64,000 nucleotides of DNA from CAYJLF01 sp964371055 (GTDB lineage: Bacteria > Eisenbacteria > RBG-16-71-46 > CAIMUX01), in the NCBI GenBank assembly GCA_964371055.1, contig CAYJLF010000009.1, positions 121,729 through 185,728 of the forward strand, in the 5' to 3' direction. Of the stretch, positions 60,212 to 64,000 are shown piece after piece. The notes under the pieces are model-generated. The model saw only the letters and a program-made list of their open reading frames with translations. It searched no databases and was not told the DNA's origin. Numbering within the stretch: position 1 is the first letter of the stretch; each line of letters starts with the position of its first letter. Both the position numbers and the translations under genes were made by a program.

Positions 60212-60394
60212 CAACCGCTTGCACCAGCCGATCGCTGTTGTGGGGCCCGCGGGGGGGCCGGGGCCCCCCCACCCCCCCCCCCCCCCCCCCGCCCCGCGGG
60301 GTGGGGGGGTGGGGGGGGGGGGGGGCCCCCCCCCCCCCAACACCCCGGCCGGAAGCCGACCGGTCGCGATCGCTGGTGAAGCGCGGCGTTAGCC
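60206..60394 (+). other. attC recombination site 3 with G/C-rich loop
   Basis: Left core ACCTAAC (60206-60212), right core GTTAGCC (60388-60394). Arms CACCAGC-CGATCGC and GCGATCGCTGGTG pair. 189 bases, longer than usual, because the apical part is a 110-base G/C tract (60241-60350). The outer arms are intact, so it is a real attC with a suspicious centre. Confidence 0.8.
60241..60350. repeat. G/C homopolymer tract inside attC 3
   Basis: Runs of C up to about 20 and of G up to about 15, almost without A or T, arranged as an inverted repeat. Comparable to 16555-16661. It may be an assembly artefact formed where polymerase stalls at the attC hairpin. No gene is called here although both strands are open for Gly/Pro-rich frames. 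Confidence 0.6.
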
Positions 60395-60400
60395 CGAAGA

Positions 60401-63400
60401 ATGAGCTATACCAACAAGGGCACAAAGGACACGAGCATGCGATCTCTTTACAGTGAGTTGCGAAGACAATCGGATTCTCTCGCAGATAGTCTCGACAAGA
60501 TCACGGAGGAAGCCCTCGTTCTTTGGCAAAGCCAGCACCTCCGAAAATTCACGGCGCATGGACAAACGCACATTCTTCAAGTGGAGGCAAACTTAGATGC
60601 GCTCACCCGAGCCCTCCAAGCTTCGCCACAGAAGCTGCAACCCCACGAGATCTTCGTGCTCATCGCCGCGTGTTACCTCCACGACATCGGGATGCAACTC
60701 GGGGAAGGCGACGCACGGGAGAAGCACGCGCAATACGCATACAAGTTGATTCTCGACTCACATCCACACCCCCAACTCCGCAACGAGGATCGTCGAGTGA
60801 CGTTGACAATCAACGATCGGAATGCGAAGGAGGCAATTGCTGCCGTCGCTCGTGCGCACTGGACTAGCTTTGCGGTCGATCTAGAACAGAGGGACGTGCT
60901 TTTAGGAAACGACCGGGGAAATCTTCGTCTCCTCGGATTGTTGCTGGCTATGGCGGATCTTCTCGACCTTTCGCAAGCACGGGCCAGCTATTACCAATCG
61001 ATTCACCAGCTCGACAAGCTTGATGCCACCGCGGAGCTCCACCAGATGAAGCATCTGCTAGTAAAGGGATTCCAGATCCTCGCGCCAGACCAAGACTTGC
61101 CAGAGGAACTGAGATACGATTTGGAATGGTCTGACGATTCGGAAACGACGCGCACAATTGCGGACTGGGTTCTACACGAGTTGGATTCCCATTGGCAAAT
61201 CATTAATGACCTCCTGCATGGAGATTCCGGCGGCAGAATTCGCTGGGTAAAGCCTTGGAAGCAGGTGACGTTCCGCAAACCAGTGGGCTCTATTCCGCCT
61301 CTGTCCGAGAATGCGTTGAAGGTTTTGCACGACGAGCGCGCCAAGCAATTGCGGCCCAATCCCGAAGCGACCGGCCAAATGGCGACACCCTTTGCAGATA
61401 CAACTACTCAACCAGCCATGACGACGGACGCGGCTCATATTCTCGGTTTCGAGCCGCCGATAGATTATCAGCCACGAGCTGCTGTTGAAACGCCCATCAC
61501 TCAGTGGTGTGCAGCCTCAGGTAAGCTCTCGGCTTTCCATTACGTTTTGGGTCTAAGCGGCGCGGGGAAGACCACGACTCTGGGTTGGCTGTTCCGTGCC
61601 GCACTCAAGGGCGAGTTGACGGATGCGATAGTGGCCGTCTGGCTTCAGCTTACGCAGGTCCGACACCCGCTAGAAGCAGCCAGGGCCATCGTCGAGTCTT
61701 TGGGGAGGTTCTCCCCGAAAGACCCGGTGATTGCGCAGGCGCGTGAACTTGTTCGCGAGGCCGAACAGGAGCTGCTACGAGAACCACCGTTGTCAGTCGT
61801 TGTCTCACGCTCTGCCCAGTTGGCCTCTGCTGTCGTGGCCCGACGGGGCGAAAGCACACCAAAACCAGCGGGGCAGCTTTACGGAGCGGGGTTAGCTGGA
61901 GAAGACGTGCGATCAGCAGGAGGCGGTAGTGACCAGCCGAAGTCGCCAGAGATGTTGCAGGTCGTGCCCGACGGCGATTGGGCTGTAATGCCCCAATATG
62001 ACCCGCAGACCGGGCCGGAAACAGCAGCCATCCTGACTTACGCTACGAGACAACAAGTGACGATTCACCCTTTTACCAGCGCACCGGTTGTGCTGACACG
62101 CTTGGCACGGCATCTCGCTGCGGCTCTTGGAGGCAGCGGAAAGCGGGCTTGGCTTGTCTTCATCGACACGTGGGACTGGGCGCAGACCGGGCACTCACGA
62201 GGAGTTCAGCCCAAGCCAGAAGTCGCCTCCTCGTGGCTGGCTGACCTCTTCCTTCCGGCCCTCAGGCTGCAAGGGGTTGATCTCTATGTCCTGGCTGGCG
62301 GACAAATGCCCGCTGCCGAGATTACCTCAAAATTCACAGAATATGGTTTCAAGTCTATGACTACCGACTTTGATGCGTTCGACGAGGCCGAGTTTCGCCA
62401 GTTCATCTCCGGAAAGGGCATACGAAACGAGCAATGTGCGAAAGCACTTGAGCGTTTGACCGGGCGCAATCCTCAGTTGATTCGCTTCTGGTTTGATATG
62501 GCTAGACCAGGAGAGCCACCAGAAGAGCAGTTGAAGGCCGACACGGACGAAACTCCTGCACAAGGCCCGGATTGGCTTTGGCGACGAATCCGCGATAGAA
62601 TGCCAGATCCGCTTCCAACCATGCTGCAAGTGGCGGCCGTTCTCCCCGCTTTTGACCGAGCGATTCTTGAATCGGCCACAGGTCTGGCGCTCAACGACGA
62701 AGCTTGGATTCGCCTGAAGGGCTACAGCTTGGTCGAGCCGCTGCGATCCGACAGGGTGAAGCTTTTTCACATCAAGGAGGTTTTTGCCAAACTCCTGCGC
62801 TCAACCGCCAATCCAGACTTTGTCGAGCGCGCATGCCTTCACGCCGTGAACCGTTTTCTGGTTCTCACTGACCATCGAATCCACGGTTTGGAGGCTGATG
62901 AGATGGAGAAAGAGAAAGAACTGTCTCTGCTGTTGGTGCGGACGGCACGGGAGGCGAAATCCGACTACGGACTAGCTTGGGCGGTATTCTTGAGAGAGGC
63001 CGCGCGCTGGATAGATCCAGTGGATCACTCCGTCTGGGCGGAGTTACGCGATCTCGTAGCTCCATGCCTCGAAGAGCCTACCCGACGTGCATTGTTTACA
63101 ACGATTCGTCAGGCTTGGGAAGACCTCGCATGTGAACCTGCGCGCAAGTCCAACCGGCTACTCGACGGCTTGAATGCGCTAGCCAGTGCCGACCATGTGC
63201 CTCTCGCAACAAGTCTAACGATCATGCGGGCAGGCTTAACTCTGAGCACAGCCCTTCATGACTGGCAACGTCGCGATGCCTTTCTCGCCATCGCGCGAGA
63301 CCGTGGCTTGGACATGCACGAGGAGCTGTCTGACGTTCACTGCAAAATGCACTTTGCCGCTGGCGACGTGGCATCTGCTAAGGCAATCCTGGATTCTGCA

Positions 63401-64000
63401 TGTCCTGAGAAGATGTCGTCCAGGACATTGGCGAGACTAGGTGAGTTCGCCCATGAGTTTCTTCATGACCCCAACCGCGCAATACTGCTTTACCGCAAAT
63501 CAGTGGAGGCTGCTGTTGATGACGGTAGAGAATGCCTGGTTCTCGCCGATCTTCTCGCCCAGGCCGGCCAAGTAGAACAGGCAATCGAAATTGCGCTAAA
63601 GACGGCAAAGCGCTTTCCAAAAGACGCCGCCAGCGCAGGTGTAGTCGGGGTAGCATACACGAAGCTGCGGCCCAAGGACTGGGCGAAGGCGGCGGAGTGG
63701 TTTGAGATGGCGGTGCGCTTGCAGCCCAACAGCGAGGCGATTTGCAGCAATCTGGTTGTTGCGCTGCAGCAGGCCAAGGGTGTGGTGGAAGCGCGGCAGC
63801 GGTTGGAGGCGTTGGCCCGCGAGTTCCCCGACAGCGCGTGGCTGGCGGACAGCACGGCAAGGAGCCTTGGTGGCACTGAGCCCAAGGACTGGGTGAAGGC
63901 GGCGGAGTGGCACGAGAAAGCGGTGCGCTTGCAGCCCAACAGCGTGGCGATTTGCAGCAATCTGGCTGTTGCGCTGCAGCAGGCCAAGGGTGTGGTGGAA
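60401..64000 (+). CDS. HD phosphohydrolase - STAND-like NTPase - TPR protein, 3' end outside window (cassette 4)
   Basis: Open for 1200 codons to the window edge. ATG 60401 lies 6 bases after attC 3; ATG 60437 has the better ribosome site (AAGGA) and could be the true start. N-terminal HD-type domain: H53-x-x-x-H57 ('AHGQTH'), H94-D95 ('CYLHDIGMQL'), then 'LLLAMADLLDL' with a further Asp. Central P-loop: Walker A 'GLSGAGKTTT' (384-393) and Walker B-like 'WLVFIDTWDW' (584-593). A winged-helix-like part follows. C-terminal TPR-like repeats from about residue 1000, including near-identical 70-residue units. Resembles STAND immune ATPases with an HD effector. G+C much lower than chromosome. Confidence 0.85.
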   Translation, partial: MSYTNKGTKDTSMRSLYSELRRQSDSLADSLDKITEEALVLWQSQHLRKFTAHGQTHILQVEANLDALTRALQASPQKLQPHEIFVLIAACYLHDIGMQLGEGDAREKHAQYAYKLILDSHPHPQLRNEDRRVTLTINDRNAKEAIAAVARAHWTSFAVDLEQRDVLLGNDRGNLRLLGLLLAMADLLDLSQARASYYQSIHQLDKLDATAELHQMKHLLVKGFQILAPDQDLPEELRYDLEWSDDSETTRTIADWVLHELDSHWQIINDLLHGDSGGRIRWVKPWKQVTFRKPVGSIPPLSENALKVLHDERAKQLRPNPEATGQMATPFADTTTQPAMTTDAAHILGFEPPIDYQPRAAVETPITQWCAASGKLSAFHYVLGLSGAGKTTTLGWLFRAALKGELTDAIVAVWLQLTQVRHPLEAARAIVESLGRFSPKDPVIAQARELVREAEQELLREPPLSVVVSRSAQLASAVVARRGESTPKPAGQLYGAGLAGEDVRSAGGGSDQPKSPEMLQVVPDGDWAVMPQYDPQTGPETAAILTYATRQQVTIHPFTSAPVVLTRLARHLAAALGGSGKRAWLVFIDTWDWAQTGHSRGVQPKPEVASSWLADLFLPALRLQGVDLYVLAGGQMPAAEITSKFTEYGFKSMTTDFDAFDEAEFRQFISGKGIRNEQCAKALERLTGRNPQLIRFWFDMARPGEPPEEQLKADTDETPAQGPDWLWRRIRDRMPDPLPTMLQVAAVLPAFDRAILESATGLALNDEAWIRLKGYSLVEPLRSDRVKLFHIKEVFAKLLRSTANPDFVERACLHAVNRFLVLTDHRIHGLEADEMEKEKELSLLLVRTAREAKSDYGLAWAVFLREAARWIDPVDHSVWAELRDLVAPCLEEPTRRALFTTIRQAWEDLACEPARKSNRLLDGLNALASADHVPLATSLTIMRAGLTLSTALHDWQRRDAFLAIARDRGLDMHEELSDVHCKMHFAAGDVASAKAILDSACPEKMSSRTLARLGEFAHEFLHDPNRAILLYRKSVEAAVDDGRECLVLADLLAQAGQVEQAIEIALKTAKRFPKDAASAGVVGVAYTKLRPKDWAKAAEWFEMAVRLQPNSEAICSNLVVALQQAKGVVEARQRLEALAREFPDSAWLADSTARSLGGTEPKDWVKAAEWHEKAVRLQPNSVAICSNLAVALQQAKGVVE
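63671..64000 (+). repeat. Near-identical tandem coding repeat, 210-bp period
   Basis: The segment starting CCCAAGGACTGG at 63671 recurs at 63881 with only a few substitutions through at least 120 bases (to the window end). The unit encodes about 70 residues ('PKDWAKAAEWFEMAVRLQPN', 'AICSNLVVALQQAKGVVEAR'), i.e. two TPR-like helical pairs. High DNA identity indicates recent duplication and possible copy-number variation; more copies may lie beyond the window. Confidence 0.85.

Larger units (their letters stand above)
56545..64000 (+). mobile_element. Integron with defence-type gene cassettes (continues past window)
   Basis: intI remnant followed by at least four genes on the plus strand, three of them ending in recognisable attC sites: FRG-domain gene (attC 58768-58829), membrane protein (attC 59401-59472), HNH nuclease (attC 60206-60394), then the HD-NTPase-TPR gene. 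Cassette genes start 6-14 bases after each attC right end and stop codons overlap the left end. G+C is clearly lower in the cassettes, most so in the last gene. Integrase orientation parallel to the cassettes is like that of the inverted integrons known from some spirochaetes and planctomycetes. attI and a cassette promoter were not identified. Confidence 0.85.

Noticed and set aside
60017..60456. Gly/Pro-rich frames across the G/C tract in attC 3
   Set aside because: Low-complexity translations of homopolymers inside an attC site.

Overview
The window is high-G+C (roughly two thirds G+C), densely packed bacterial chromosome, with an accessory region at its right end. Exported proteins ending in FlgD/T9SS-like Ig domains, a gingipain-type C25 peptidase, tandem Tricorn homologues, a subtilisin, a SUMF1-like protein and a PEP-CTERM protein together suggest an uncultivated FCB-group or related lineage. 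Candidatus Eisenbacteria and its neighbours are my best guess, inferred from gene content only. I saw no rRNA, tRNA or CRISPR.

Left part (1-16.3 kb): a truncated membrane protein and a small acidic protein, then a TetR-controlled RND efflux operon (tetR, tolC, MFP, RND) with two TGAAC-N4-GTTCA operators flanking its promoter. Next come an inorganic pyrophosphatase and a YciI-like protein, and on the minus strand an EamA transporter, a translationally coupled four-gene operon of uncharacterised membrane proteins (10.7-14.1 kb), a TSUP/DUF1634 transporter pair, and a plus-strand B3/B4-domain protein.

Middle part (16.7-39.1 kb): an S9 peptidase; an operon of an EamA transporter with thiD, thiE and thiL; two related exported proteins; a cluster of epimerase, Cys-rich ATC-hydrolase-like protein, SagB-like nitroreductase and OPT transporter; a gene remnant; a PEP-CTERM protein; a SUMF1-like protein coupled to a FlgD-Ig protein; DoxX; NAD(P) glutamate dehydrogenase; a nitroreductase; and an operon of a histidine ammonia-lyase-family enzyme (with Ala-Cys-Gly in place of the MIO Ala-Ser-Gly), an HMG-CoA lyase-like enzyme and a CaiB-type CoA-transferase.

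Right part (39.3-56.5 kb): a secreted subtilisin, an arsR-arsM operon with a clear promoter/operator, a C25 peptidase, two Tricorn homologues (one cytoplasmic-looking, one exported) and a GT87-like membrane glycosyltransferase.

Right end (56.5-64 kb): an integron. A degenerate intI, lacking its N-terminal part and the central lysine segment, lies in the same orientation as a cassette array with three recognisable attC sites. The cassettes encode an FRG-domain protein, a small membrane protein, an McrA-like HNH endonuclease and a very large open protein (at least 1200 residues) with an HD phosphohydrolase domain, a P-loop STAND-like NTPase domain and TPR repeats. The set looks like an anti-phage defence island carried as integron cassettes, and the HD-NTPase-TPR protein is the best candidate in the window for an undescribed system. 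Two G/C homopolymer-like tracts (16.56-16.66 kb and inside the third attC) may be assembly artefacts.
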